Notes: generated by a model not told the origin, from the sequence alone. A DNA stretch of 64,000 nt from Pseudochelatococcus lubricantis (GCF_042432495.1 NZ_JBHLXC010000003.1:1-64000), one strand, 5' to 3'; shown: positions 1 through 9,625, numbered from the stretch's first letter. Numbers and translations are program-made.

Positions 1-251
1 CCGAAACCGACCACTATCAAACCCAAGGACTCTCGTTATGAACGAGGGACGACCGGGGGGCAGGTCAGTAGCGTAATCCATTGTGTCTCTTATGGAAAGC
101 CCTGTTTTCGTACCGTCGGTGCTTGCTGCAAATATGGAGAAGGTCTTTCGCTTGGCTTGGCAGTCGTCAGCTCAGCCGAGCAAGCTTCCACATTTGCTGT
201 GCGATGAGCCAGCGGCCGGCTCATCGGATCGGATGCGGTGAATGTACGCTA

Positions 252-331
252 TATTCTCCGCATATTATGCGGCAAATAGCATTGCGCCTGCAGAGAATAA
301 TAGCCATATTCTCTGCAAGGAGTGCGGAGAA
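252..331 (+). promoter_or_regulatory. Repeat-rich operator region before fic
   Basis: Four related half-sites are packed before the fic start: TATTCTCCGCA at 252-262, GCAGAGAATA at 290-299, TATTCTCTGC at 307-316 and TGCGGAGAAT at 323-332. The second and third form a perfect 10-base inverted repeat with a 7-base gap, and CCGCATA/TATGCGG (258-264/266-272) is a second palindrome. The arrangement suggests binding by a dimeric repressor, perhaps autoregulation by Fic itself; that is inference. Bases 1-251 show no credible gene. Confidence 0.5.
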
Positions 332-1437
332 TGACGTCCTATATCCATGAATTGCCGGATTGGCCCAAGTTCTGCTGGGACGTGAGCCGTCTGGCTGAGT
401 CCCTGGCGGCGGTTCGCCATCGGCAAGGCCGGTTGATCGGCCGTATGGAAACGTTGGGCTTTCCGCTGCGCAGCGAAGCAACGCTGGAGAACCTCACACA
501 GGAGATCCTGAAATCCAGCGAAATCGAGGGGGAAGTCCTCGATCGCGAACAGGTCCGTTCCTCGATCGCCCGCCGCCTTGGCATGGATATCGGTGGCCTT
601 ACCGCTGCGGATCGGCATGTCGAGGGCGTGGTCGAGATGATGCTCGACGCCACGCAGAAATTCGCCGAGCCGCTGACCGAGGAGAGGCTATACGATTGGC
701 ACGCAGCCATGTTCCCCACCGGCCGTAGCGGCATGACGCGCATCAAGGTCGGCATTTGGCGTGACGACGCTTCAGGGCCAATGCAGGTCGTTTCCGGACC
801 GATAGGCCGCGAGCGAGTTCACTACGAGGCACCACGCGCATCGCTTCTGCCAAAAGAGACGAAAGCCTTTCTCGACTGGTTCAACGGTGGGGCTGCCATC
901 GATCCAGTGCTCAAGGCCGCCGTGGCGCATCTCTGGTTCGTCACCATCCATCCGTTTGACGATGGCAACGGACGCATCGCGCGCACCATTACCGACATGG
1001 CGCTCGCGCGGTCGGAGCAAACGGCACAGCGGTTCTACAGCATGTCGGCGCAAATCCGGCAGGAGCGGAACGCCTACTACGACATTCTTGAACGCACACA
1101 GAAAGCCGACCTCGACATCACGCTGTGGCTGGAGTGGTTCCTCGGCTGCCTGGATCGGGCTTTCGACGGCGCGGAAACGACGCTCGCCAAAGTGTTCGGG
1201 AAGGCTCGCTTCTGGGAGCGCCACGCCGGGGCGGCGTTCAACGACCGGCAACGCGACATGCTCAATCGGTTGCTGAACGGCTTCGAGGGCAAGCTCACGA
1301 CATCGAAATGGGCTGCGATCGAGAAATGCTCGCAAGACACGGCGCTGCGAGACATCGACGATCTCGTCGGCCGTGATATCCTGCGGAAGGAGCCCGCGGG
1401 CGGGCGCAGCACAAGCTATGCGCTTATCGGGCCATAA
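331..1437 (+). CDS. Fic family protein (adenylyltransferase-like)
   Basis: A 368-residue Fic protein, expected to transfer AMP (or another phosphate-containing group) from a nucleotide to a hydroxyl side chain of a target protein. The complete core motif HPFDDGNGRIAR lies near residues 207-218, with the catalytic His and the phosphate-binding GNGR loop intact. An N-terminal inhibitory motif of the (S/T)xxxE(G/N) type, SSEIEG, lies near residues 62-67, so the protein is probably self-inhibited (class II Fic). The C-terminus looks like a winged helix, as in many DUF4172/Fic proteins. ATG 331 is chosen over GTG 322 because AAGGAG at 318-323 sits 7 bases before it. Stand-alone Fic proteins of this layout have been reported as phage defence (SoFic), and the retron and Gabija neighbours support that role, but a housekeeping or toxin role is possible. 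Confidence 0.88.
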   Translation: MTSYIHELPDWPKFCWDVSRLAESLAAVRHRQGRLIGRMETLGFPLRSEATLENLTQEILKSSEIEGEVLDREQVRSSIARRLGMDIGGLTAADRHVEGVVEMMLDATQKFAEPLTEERLYDWHAAMFPTGRSGMTRIKVGIWRDDASGPMQVVSGPIGRERVHYEAPRASLLPKETKAFLDWFNGGAAIDPVLKAAVAHLWFVTIHPFDDGNGRIARTITDMALARSEQTAQRFYSMSAQIRQERNAYYDILERTQKADLDITLWLEWFLGCLDRAFDGAETTLAKVFGKARFWERHAGAAFNDRQRDMLNRLLNGFEGKLTTSKWAAIEKCSQDTALRDIDDLVGRDILRKEPAGGRSTSYALIGP

Positions 1438-1654
1438 ACGCTTCAGAGACCGCTGTGCGCCCCCATTTCGACCATTCAGGTCGACGTCACATTTCGCCAA
1501 AACCTGCCATTCACCTGATCGGCTTTATCGTCGCGAGAAGGCCTGTTGTCTGGCTACGCGGCCTGAAACGAACACGGTCAAGCGCCTCACCGGGTCCGGC
1601 CAGCTCTTGTTGCGATACAGTGGACGAATTGGTTGACAGCAAGATAAATTTTCA

Positions 1655-2986
1655 ATGGGGAGCAACCGGGATGACGGCCAGAAGGCCGCTGGCTGTTCCC
1701 GACAAACCAAGGTGGAGTTGTTTTTGGCTGGACCCCGAACATTGAGCCAGACTGTGGCTGGCGCGGCCTGGCTCGACCAATTCGGCTTTGACGACCGCAC
1801 GACCGCAGCCAGCCTGTTGGACGCGATGCTGCTTCTGAACGAGGAGCAAGTGGGCGCATCCATCAGGGCGGCCTTGGATCGGATCGCAGAGGGGCAGCGT
1901 CACAGGAAACGACGCGTTGCGCTCTACGCCGAACGCGAATTCGATGCGTCTCTTATTTTTGAGGTCCAGATGTTTCGTGATGCGGCCGGTCGTTTGCGGC
2001 AGCGGGCGGTCGGCTACAATGGCCCACCGGCTGTCAGACCAACTCGTGGCCGAGCTCGCGTTGGAAGCGAGGGGTTTATCGCGCATCTAATATCCCAGGC
2101 GTCGGAACGGTGGACCAAAGTCTTTATGAACCATCCCGGCCCCGAAAGACTACGGGGCAAGACCGCGCCGGCAGGCGAGATCATTGTAGTGACCGACTTC
2201 CTGGGATCGGGTACACGCGTGTCAACCATGCTGGACAAGTTCTGGGCTGTTCCCACGGTGCGGTCGTGGAAATCACGCGACATGATCCGATTCCGAGTGG
2301 TAGCAGCCGCTGCCACCCCATCGGCTCTAAGCAAGATACGTCGCCATCGGTTACGACCGGAGGTGGAAGCCGAGTGGATCGCTCCCACTGTTAAATCCAC
2401 CTCCGACTATCGAACCATGTGGTCTTGGACACGGTTAATCCAGACAAATGGGCCTGAGGAGGGGCGTGGTGCCGGCCGATTCGGTTTTGGTGGCGACGGT
2501 GCCCTGATCGCATTCAACTACCGGATTCCCAACAATACTCCGGCGATCATCCATCATGGTGAGAGTGGATGGCGCCCGCTCTATGTTGGAGCCGCGCCCC
2601 CGGAATTGCGCGATGTCTTCGGCGTGCGGTCGCTCGACCAAGCGGTCGCTTCCGCCGCCCAGTCGAATGGTGTGGTTTTCGGTCGAGAACTGACCGAAGA
2701 AGAACGACTGACGGTACTCGTGCTGAGCATGCTCAAGGGGCGATGGTACAGGGGAGCCGAAATCGCGCTCGCATCCAGGACGTCTTTGCCCGCATCCACC
2801 GTCATGGACACGCTTGCGCGAGCGTTGAAATCAGAACTGATTACTCGCACGGGACGAATAACCGACAAAGGGTACAAATTCATGGAATCGGGACGTGCAG
2901 GAGAGCGAATGACTCCGCTCGTTGAAACTTCGCTAGTTCCGTATTATCCTGAAACTCTGAGGATCCCGAAGGCTCGGCTCATCTAG
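1655..2986 (+). CDS. Retron effector: PRTase-like domain plus winged helix
   Basis: A 443-residue protein. The centre carries a phosphoribosyltransferase-type PRPP-loop motif, IIVVTDFLGSGTRV (about residues 184-197), in the variant form seen in PRTase domains of conflict systems. The last about 100 residues (from LTVLVLSMLKGRWYRG) read as a winged-helix DNA-binding domain. Next come a structured RNA and a reverse transcriptase, so this is best read as the toxic effector of a retron. PRTase-wHTH partners define what has been called type III retrons (recalled from the literature, not checked). It is unlikely to be purine salvage, since no salvage neighbours exist. The target is unknown. No strong ribosome-binding site precedes ATG 1655, so the start is uncertain. 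The 3' end of the reading frame also forms the a1 arm of the retron RNA. Confidence 0.75.
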   Translation: MGSNRDDGQKAAGCSRQTKVELFLAGPRTLSQTVAGAAWLDQFGFDDRTTAASLLDAMLLLNEEQVGASIRAALDRIAEGQRHRKRRVALYAEREFDASLIFEVQMFRDAAGRLRQRAVGYNGPPAVRPTRGRARVGSEGFIAHLISQASERWTKVFMNHPGPERLRGKTAPAGEIIVVTDFLGSGTRVSTMLDKFWAVPTVRSWKSRDMIRFRVVAAAATPSALSKIRRHRLRPEVEAEWIAPTVKSTSDYRTMWSWTRLIQTNGPEEGRGAGRFGFGGDGALIAFNYRIPNNTPAIIHHGESGWRPLYVGAAPPELRDVFGVRSLDQAVASAAQSNGVVFGRELTEEERLTVLVLSMLKGRWYRGAEIALASRTSLPASTVMDTLARALKSELITRTGRITDKGYKFMESGRAGERMTPLVETSLVPYYPETLRIPKARLI

Positions 2987-3203
2987 ACATGCCGTCTCCG
3001 GACGGCCAGGACTGCGGGTACGAACCTGCCGTCTAGGGGGACGGGGCTTCCCGTCGCCGTTGAAAGAGCTCCAGAATGCAGGTCCACGTCGCGTCATCCA
3101 TCGTTGCCCTTTGGGCAACCTCCTCGGAGGCTCGTTTCGATGGACGACGCGACGCCGCCAGGGCCGATCTAAAGTAGATGAAGCACCCTTGGGATCCTCA
3201 GAC
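2955..3203 (+). ncRNA. Retron msr-msd RNA
   Basis: Non-coding RNA template and primer of the retron, between effector and reverse transcriptase. Outer a1/a2 pairing: TCTGAGGATCCC (2956-2967, inside the effector CDS) is a perfect complement of GGGATCCTCAGA (3191-3202, inside the RT CDS). Nested inside it, CATCTA (2980-2985) pairs with TAGATG (3175-3180). The msr part holds three small hairpins: 2991-3006 (6 bp, TCCG loop), 3014-3029 (6 bp with one G-U) and 3040-3055 (6 bp, GCTT loop). The msd part is a long stem, 3087-3103 with 3138-3154 (17 positions, one A-C mismatch), topped by two small hairpins, 3104-3118 and 3119-3130. The branching guanosine cannot be assigned by eye. Ends are approximate. 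Confidence 0.8.
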
Positions 3204-4335
3204 ATTCGCCTCGGGCGCCAAAGCGGAAGGGCGATCCGACGAAACCGTGAGCGCGTCGATCGCGGCAGCGTCAGCGATAAAGAGGCGTCACCCCGACCTG
3301 CCGGTCGTGCTCACGCTTAACCATCTGGCGCATCTCTCCGACGTTTCCTCGGATTTCCTGCACGAAGTCGCTCATCGGAAGATTGATCCATATCGCGTGT
3401 TTCGCGTCAAGAAGCGCGGCGTGCCGAACAAGGTTTCGGCACCGCCACGTCGATACCGCACTATTTGCGTTCCAGAGCCACGCTTGATGCGGGCGCAGCG
3501 ATGGATCGCTCAGAATGTTCTCCAGGTGATACCCTCCCATCCCGCGAGCTTCGCTTTCATCAAAAATCGTGACCTGGTCGACGCAGCCGAACGTCACGTC
3601 GGTGCTAAGTGGCTCGTTAAGATGGACGTTCGGCACTTTTTCGAATCAATCCATGAAGACGCTGCGTATTGGGTGTTTCGTGGCTTCGGCTACGGAGCTT
3701 TGCTCTCATTTCAGATGGCCCGCATCTGCACGCGATTACCCACCCATTCACGAATTGATCCAAGATATCGATTGGGGCGAGGCGCGAGTGCGCAACCATA
3801 TCGCACACATCCTATGGGGCATCTTCCGCAAGGGGCGCCGACCAGTCCGATGCTCGCCAACTTCGCATCAGCGATCCTCGACAGTCGGCTAGCTCAACTC
3901 GCCACATCTGAGAACTGGACCTACACACGTTACGCCGACGATCTGGCGTTCTCGCGCATCGGGCCTTCCAGCCGCGGCGAGGCAATGCATTTAGTCAAGC
4001 AGGTGGAGACAGCACTGGAGACGTCGGGGCTGGTCCCACATCGTCAGAAGACGACGATCGTGCCTCCTGGCGGCAGAAAAATCCTGCTGGGCGTGGCCGT
4101 CGACACCGGGCGCCCACGCCTCACGAAAGCCTTCAGGAACAACATCGAAACCCACCTCTACGCGCTGAATCACGAGAGCATCGGTCCTGAACGCCACCGC
4201 GCGAAACGCGGATTCGCTTCGAAGATCGGTATGCGTAGGCATATCCTCGGTTTGATTGCTTTCGCGCATCAAGTGGACGAGGCGTATGCGTCCAAGCTGT
4301 ATGCGGAAGCCAACCGAGTGGATTGGACTCGATAA
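3178..4335 (+). CDS. Retron reverse transcriptase
   Basis: A 385-residue reverse transcriptase that would copy the msd part of the upstream RNA into multicopy single-stranded DNA. Visible motifs in order: an NAxxH-like retron motif (DAAERHVG, about residues 136-143), the motif A aspartate in LVKMDVRHFFESI, the LPQGAPTSP motif, the catalytic YADD in YTRYADDLAFS, and the following PHRQKTTIVPPGGRK block. No maturase, integrase or endonuclease domain is attached, which argues against a group II intron or DGR. The length matches retron RTs (about 300-400). The usual VTG signature is replaced by LGVAV. The first codons overlap the a2 arm of the RNA, so RNA folding and RT translation may compete. 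It converges with the gene at 4347-5012. Confidence 0.9.
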   Translation: MKHPWDPQTFASGAKAEGRSDETVSASIAAASAIKRRHPDLPVVLTLNHLAHLSDVSSDFLHEVAHRKIDPYRVFRVKKRGVPNKVSAPPRRYRTICVPEPRLMRAQRWIAQNVLQVIPSHPASFAFIKNRDLVDAAERHVGAKWLVKMDVRHFFESIHEDAAYWVFRGFGYGALLSFQMARICTRLPTHSRIDPRYRLGRGASAQPYRTHPMGHLPQGAPTSPMLANFASAILDSRLAQLATSENWTYTRYADDLAFSRIGPSSRGEAMHLVKQVETALETSGLVPHRQKTTIVPPGGRKILLGVAVDTGRPRLTKAFRNNIETHLYALNHESIGPERHRAKRGFASKIGMRRHILGLIAFAHQVDEAYASKLYAEANRVDWTR

Positions 4336-4346
4336 CCCGCGACCTC

Positions 4347-5012
4347 TCATTCATGCTTTAGACGCTCCCATTCGCCGATCAACGACTGGTAATTTTTACG
4401 GAAAACCGTCTCTTCGTTGCCTTGCAGCGGCGTCGTTTGTGGAGAGAAAAATGTCCGACGAAGGACGTCGATAACACGCATGTCATCTGGATCAAGTTCT
4501 GTCAGGGCTTGCTGCATCACCCATAAGCCCAACCTTCCGCCCTCTTCGGGGAGCGCCGGTTCTTCGCTGAAGTAAGGGTACACGACGCGGGTATATTCTC
4601 CCCTAACGCGCGCGTTGAGCGCATCCCTTATTCGAATTGTGCCACCTAGGTCCTCAATTCGCAGGTTACCGTGTACGCTTTGAGGGACGATCTCGACTGG
4701 TTCGTTTGACCAACGCAATTTCGCACTGAGTAATTCGAGGATGCCGTCTTTCAGCAGCGGGTATAGCCGTTTGAAATTCCTGTTTGACTTTATACGGTCA
4801 TCCGTCAATTGCGTTAGATCGCCATCGCCGGATATGTGCCTTTTGACATCCGACCAGAAAGGCAAGTAGAAATCGCCGCCTCTGCTTCTAGTGCCGCCTG
4901 CTTCTTTTCTGCGGTCGAGCCGAATATCCTCCTTCAAAATTGCCCGCCGTAACGACTGTGGCGCATAGAACAATTGCAGCGCCTTTCTGAGAGGAATATC
5001 CAGAACGGACAT
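4347..5012 (-). CDS. Conserved-looking protein of unknown function
   Basis: A 221-residue protein I cannot assign to a family. It is soluble, mixed alpha/beta, with no signal peptide or membrane segment. Notable stretches are GDFYLPFWSDVKRHISGDGD near residues 46-65, VVYPYFSEE, and a C-terminal acidic segment. ATG 5012 (start MSVLDIPLRKAL) is chosen over upstream starts because the protein-like composition begins there. The stop lies only 11 bases from the retron RT stop, tail to tail. Its place between a retron and Gabija suggests a defence or accessory gene, but nothing in it proves that. Confidence 0.55.
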   Translation of the reverse strand: MSVLDIPLRKALQLFYAPQSLRRAILKEDIRLDRRKEAGGTRSRGGDFYLPFWSDVKRHISGDGDLTQLTDDRIKSNRNFKRLYPLLKDGILELLSAKLRWSNEPVEIVPQSVHGNLRIEDLGGTIRIRDALNARVRGEYTRVVYPYFSEEPALPEEGGRLGLWVMQQALTELDPDDMRVIDVLRRTFFSPQTTPLQGNEETVFRKNYQSLIGEWERLKHE

Positions 5013-5353
5013 ACATGCCCCGCTTGCCAGAGTTTGAAGCACAAGCATCACTTCAAATTTTCTGTCTGCACAAGTGGCAAGCCTATTTCTTCGCTCGAAA
5101 CAGGACCGGCCGCACAGAAATTTCTGAAACCTTTTTCAAGGTTTGTGCTTTTCCAGCCCGCTTTGAACTTTTCACCACCGCGCCCTAAATTGGTCGTTCC
5201 GCAACGGCGCAATTGATCCCAAAGGCAGCCATTCGTCTACAGGCTGTACGCGTGGCTTCTTAGTGCTCGACGTGAATGGATGTCGCAAGAGCATGTCGTT
5301 GGAGGGGTGGGGCGTAATCGTCGGTCCGAAACGGGGTACAAAAGGGCGAATGC
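5013..5353. other. Gene-poor gap between unknown gene and gajB
   Basis: About 340 bases with no supportable gene. A minus-strand reading frame continues from within gajB through 5172, but its composition and lack of a start outside gajB make it look like a shadow. It presumably holds the promoter of the minus-strand gene ending at 4347; no clear hairpin terminator for gajB is visible. Confidence 0.5.
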
Positions 5354-7351
5354 TTATGCTTGAGCGGGTGCGCAGCAATCGATGATTGTCCAGCCGCGAC
5401 CCGCCAGCGTGTCGAGCTCTCCCTCGCCGAATGCATCCTTGCGCATCGCGAGACACAGGAGGTGAGTTGGGCGGGTCATCGCGACATAATGGAGCTTGAG
5501 CCGCCCGAGGATGCGGGGGCCTTCTGAGACTTGCCTGCCCCTGCGGTTTATCGAAGAACCTCCGGATTTCGTCCCCAGCAACCACGGCTTGAGTTCGCTC
5601 AGGTGGTGGTCGTGGAAGAAGCTGTCGAGTACCAGTGTCGCCGTGTGCGTTTCTCCCTTAACCGAATGGATCGAGCCCAAACGAATGCGCACCTGCGGTG
5701 CATCGGGGGGATAGGCGAACAGATTATCGGTGCGCGCGACGTTGGCAGCTTCGCCTCCGGCGATGGCCTGCAGCTGAGGTGCTGCCAAGAACGTGACGAC
5801 ATCATTGTCCAACGCGGCGACACCGCTTAGTTGCCGCACCACTGCGTCGATGTGGGCCAGTGCCTCCGCTGCCCAGATCGCAGAAGTGATATCGCCTTGG
5901 TGTGTCAGGACGATCTCCTGCAGCGCAAGATAACTGGCCCGCGCATCGCTGTCGCCGAGCACCTCCACGACCCGACGATGCGGGGACTTTCGCGCGATTT
6001 GGTTGTGCGGGCCACCGGCAAGCTCGCTCGCGGCGAGCAGCGCCGCGGCCGTCGCATTGACCAGCTTGTCGGTATTGCCGTTGCCCGCCGTCTCAAACCG
6101 TGCTCGCGCGAGATATTGCGCGAAGCTGCTCGGGGCAGATTCTTTCCTTGCGCACGTCGGGTCGTAGCTGGGCACGTAATGGCCCATCGCTCGCGGGACG
6201 CGATCATTCTCGCCGGGCTCATGCACCCCGGCAACCGCGGTAAACACGCCGCTCTTGAGCACGGCTCCGTCGAAGCTATCAAGAAGATGTTGGCCGTAGC
6301 GCGGCAGTACCGCCTGTACCGTCCCATCGTCAAACAGGAAAATCGCTGGCGCCTTGGGATCGGTGCCAAGGTGATTGGGTGGCCCGGCGCCGACCAACGG
6401 CTGTGGCGCGACTCCTAGGCCCTTCACATGATCCGCGATATCCTGACCGAAGCGATAGCTGCGTGGCATCGGGTGCACCACTTCGCCGGGAAAAAGATCA
6501 GTCTTGGCGCCGCTGTGGTTGGAACTCGCATAGATAGCCTGATTAGAGTCGCCGAACCGCTGCCGACGCGACGGCGCGTCGCCATCGCAGAAGATGCGGT
6601 GCAGCAGCGCCGATTGCGCTTCGCTGTTGTCCTGCGCCTCGTCGATGAGAACGAGGGGAAAGCGCCGACGAAGCGTGAGGATCGTCTCCGGATGCTGGTC
6701 GAGCAATTGGTTCGCCCAGATGAACATCTCGTCAAAACAGAAATAACCCTGTTCACTAGAAGCGCGACGAGCGGTTACGATTGCCTGGTAGGTCGGCGTG
6801 TGCGGTCTAAAGTTACCGGTCTTGCCGCCGGCGTAATCTGGCTGACCGTAAATGAGGCAGGATTCCGTCAGATTTGCCTGTTGCAACGCCCAGCGTGTAT
6901 TGCCCGGCAGCAGAGCCCAGCGCTTTGCAAGCGCGATCTGCGTATCGACGCAGCGCACCTCGACGCCCTTCGACCGGAGCCAGGGCAGCGCCAGATACTC
7001 ATTCACGAACGAGTGGATCGTGCCGACAAAGTGGGGGTAGCGCGTGAGCGCGATGCCCGCCGCTGTATTGCTGAGCCTCGCGCTGATCTCGTTGCGCGCG
7101 GCATTGGTGTGCGACAGCACGCAGATGCCTTGCTGCCGGTGCGGCCAGCGCATTGCGAGCACCGCCAGCTTCGCGACAAGCAAGGTTGTCTTGCCACTGC
7201 CGGGGCATGCCTCGAAATCGACCGTGTCGAGCCGGAGCATTGCCTGAAACCGGCTGTTATCGCCATCAACCGGCGCGAACCCATCCGGCCCCAGCCCCAT
7301 CAGTGTTGTCGCCCAAGCGACATCCTCTTCGCGGATTAGATCGTCGAACAT
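5354..7351 (-). CDS. Gabija protein GajB, UvrD-like helicase
   Basis: A 665-residue superfamily 1 helicase. Motif I ACPGSGKTT lies at residues 48-56; then motif II LVLIDEAQD, motif III FGDSNQAIY, motif V SIHSVKGET and motif VI HYVAMTRPTHLL. All core ATPase motifs are intact. It starts 3 bases after the stop of a GajA-type OLD nuclease, and this nuclease-then-helicase order is the Gabija defence layout. In the studied system GajB is thought to sense nucleic-acid or nucleotide changes and work in a large complex with GajA. Coupling is by translation, since no promoter fits in the gap. With its partner broken by a frameshift (7355-9413), activity is doubtful unless that base is a sequencing error. 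Confidence 0.88.
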   Translation of the reverse strand: MFDDLIREEDVAWATTLMGLGPDGFAPVDGDNSRFQAMLRLDTVDFEACPGSGKTTLLVAKLAVLAMRWPHRQQGICVLSHTNAARNEISARLSNTAAGIALTRYPHFVGTIHSFVNEYLALPWLRSKGVEVRCVDTQIALAKRWALLPGNTRWALQQANLTESCLIYGQPDYAGGKTGNFRPHTPTYQAIVTARRASSEQGYFCFDEMFIWANQLLDQHPETILTLRRRFPLVLIDEAQDNSEAQSALLHRIFCDGDAPSRRQRFGDSNQAIYASSNHSGAKTDLFPGEVVHPMPRSYRFGQDIADHVKGLGVAPQPLVGAGPPNHLGTDPKAPAIFLFDDGTVQAVLPRYGQHLLDSFDGAVLKSGVFTAVAGVHEPGENDRVPRAMGHYVPSYDPTCARKESAPSSFAQYLARARFETAGNGNTDKLVNATAAALLAASELAGGPHNQIARKSPHRRVVEVLGDSDARASYLALQEIVLTHQGDITSAIWAAEALAHIDAVVRQLSGVAALDNDVVTFLAAPQLQAIAGGEAANVARTDNLFAYPPDAPQVRIRLGSIHSVKGETHTATLVLDSFFHDHHLSELKPWLLGTKSGGSSINRRGRQVSEGPRILGRLKLHYVAMTRPTHLLCLAMRKDAFGEGELDTLAGRGWTIIDCCAPAQA

Positions 7352-7354
7352 CGC

Positions 7355-9413
7355 TCAGGCCGCCGGGTTGGGAGCCGCTGCAGGCGGGTTCGGTTGGGCT
7401 GCCCCATCTTCTGCGGGTGGCAGCGGGAATGGCCCGGTGACATGCGCGATCGCGTCGACGACATAGGGGGGAAGCCTCGCACGCAGCCCCTCAGCATCGA
7501 GTATACCGGCGGCGATTTCCTTCTCGAGCAGCCCCGCGAGATATTGCGCACCGATTGCTTTTGAGGCGCCGTCGGCCTCGAACAGCGCATAGACATGCGA
7601 GGCGAGCGTGGGCTGATCGTGAGCGGCATTGACGAGCGCCTGATAGGCGGCGTCGGCGGCGTCGAGAGTTGCGGCGTGGGGCATAGTACCGGCGTTGAGC
7701 CTGTCATCGGCGAGCGCCAGTGAGGCCGCACGGTAGACATGCTTCCCAAGCCCATGAAAGGCGAGGTCGTATTCGAGCGTCCACTCGTCGGCCACGAAAG
7801 TCTCGACCTTCTGGCCCGACGCCTTGGCCTTGCGCTCGGCCCGCCGCTGCTCCAGCTCATCGGCTGGGAAATCTGCTTTAATCCGCCATTGTCTCTTGGA
7901 TGGCGGGCGGACCGGGATCGGCTGGCCGTCCTCAAGCTTTCCGACAATCCACGGCGCGTTGTCAGGCATCACGTCCATGTCGGTGATACAAGCGACAGGG
8001 ACGTTGATGGCGCCGTCTTGCGCCTCATCCTCGCGCATGAATACTCGCGCGTAGCGTCCGAGCCCGACACCCCCGACATTGACCACAGACACACCGTGAT
8101 GGTGGAAGTCGCGGCCGAGGAGTCTGGCAATCACCGGCAGCAGGATATTCTCGGCATCGCCTTCAACGATCAGCACCGCCCGGGCGAAGAACAGGTTTGC
8201 TTTGGTCACATCGAGGAAGCGTTCAAGAAAACGATAGTCCGATGCGCTAAGCTTGGTCTTGCCTTCACGCAGCGGGAATGCCCGCCCGCCCTCGATCAGC
8301 ACAAGATTGCCGAGTCGTAGGTCCGAGGCGAGGTTGGGGCTGTGCGTCGTGACGATGATCTGAATGCGCTGTCCGTCGGCGCGCTTCTTTTCAGCCTGTT
8401 CCTGCAAGAACGACATCAAACGCAGTTGGCGCTGCGGGTGGAGATGCGCCTCGGGGCTCTTCGATAAGCAGGAGCGGGAAACCGTCGCTTTCAGCGGCGA
8501 GCAGCAGCAGTTCGCACGCCATAAACAGCAGGTTGTTGGAGCCAAGCCCGCGGGTATGCGCGCTCTCAGTATCGGAAGATGCGGTCAGTGCGAGTTCGAG
8601 CTTCTCAAGCAGCTGGCGCAATCTGAGGTTGTCCTCCTGCGCGCCGGCCACGCCAATTCGCGCATGCAGCAGGTCGTTGGCGAATGAGAGCGGCCTTAGA
8701 TAGTCCTCATTGAGCCGCTTACGTGCCTGCTTAATGCCTTCGCTCTCGCCAAACAAATGGCTGGCATAGTCACCCAAACCTAGCACGCTCAACGTCTTCG
8801 GATCGTCTGGCGGATCGGCAAGCTTGTTGAACGGGTTGCCGGTGTCGCGGATTTCCTTGGTGTGCTGGAGGATCTGAGACAGCCGTGATCCTCGCCCGGC
8901 ACTCATCGCCCGCTCCGCGTCGCGTAGTGGCCGCAGATAAGTCGCGGTCAGGAGCGATCGAGCGCCCAAATCGAGGAGTGGGCCGTCGCCTTTGGTGCCC
9001 GTGCGCCACTCAGGAGGCAGTACGCGGCGCGAGCTGCCTTCCTTGGCATTCCGCTTCGCGACCCAAGTCAAGATCAGCGCGGTGTCGGTTGCACCGGCGG
9101 CCGTCTCATAGGTCAGGAATTCGGCGAAGGCACCACGATCGGCGGTGGTCAGGCCACGGAAGATCAGCCGGATGATAATCTGGTCGGCGCGCTCACCACC
9201 GGGCGTCGCTTGATGAAAATCCATCGGATCGACGCGCAGCATATCCTGGTCACGCGTACCGAGCACCAGTCGGAGCGCATCAATCACCGCGGTCTTGCCG
9301 GCATCATTCTCGCCGACCAGTGCAGTAAGTCCCGACGTCAGTGGGAGCACGAAGGCCTGATCACTTGCGCCAAATAGGCGAAAATTCTCGATGCGAATTT
9401 CTGCAATATACAC
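7355..9413 (-). pseudogene. Gabija protein GajA (OLD nuclease), frameshifted
   Basis: An OLD-family ATPase-TOPRIM nuclease read in two frames. The first part (9413 to about 8457) has the ABC-type ATP-binding loop LVGENDAGKTAVID. The second (about 8452 to 7355) starts with the continuation SPEAHLHPQRQ, then VTTHSPN, and carries the TOPRIM domain: LIVEGDAENILLP (catalytic Glu) and CITDMDVMP (DxD). The frames join exactly at a G run, 8453-8456 on the plus strand: removing one base restores IEEPEAHLHP. Restored length would be about 685 residues, reasonable for the family. The rest of the protein shows no other damage, so this is either a recent natural inactivation, a phase-variable tract or a read error. 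It is followed directly by gajB. Confidence 0.82.
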
Positions 9414-9625
9414 GATATCCCCCCACTACCCCCAACCTATCAGAGAGAGCCAAATCGACAAACGGGCATATGCAGTTTGCGCCAAAGCTCTGGCGACTCG
9501 AGCGGTATCTACATGACGGAGCGACGGTCAGCTATTTGGTTGAAGTCACCTGAAAGCTGTCATGCCGCTTCCGGCCCCATGTCAGTCGGTCGTCCCAAGC
9601 GCAAAAATGAACGCTCTCCGCCATT

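Noticed and set aside
81..350. Plus-strand frame upstream of fic
   Set aside because: No ribosome-binding site, low-complexity Arg/Ser composition, and it runs through the operator repeats.
1655..2986. Purine or pyrimidine salvage phosphoribosyltransferase
   Set aside because: The winged-helix end and the retron RNA and RT downstream fit a retron effector better; no salvage neighbours.
3178..4335. Group II intron or diversity-generating RT
   Set aside because: No maturase or endonuclease domain, no template/variable repeats, and a clear msr-msd RNA upstream.
5172..5585. Minus-strand frame across the end of gajB
   Set aside because: It lies mostly inside gajB in another frame and has no separate start; treated as a shadow.
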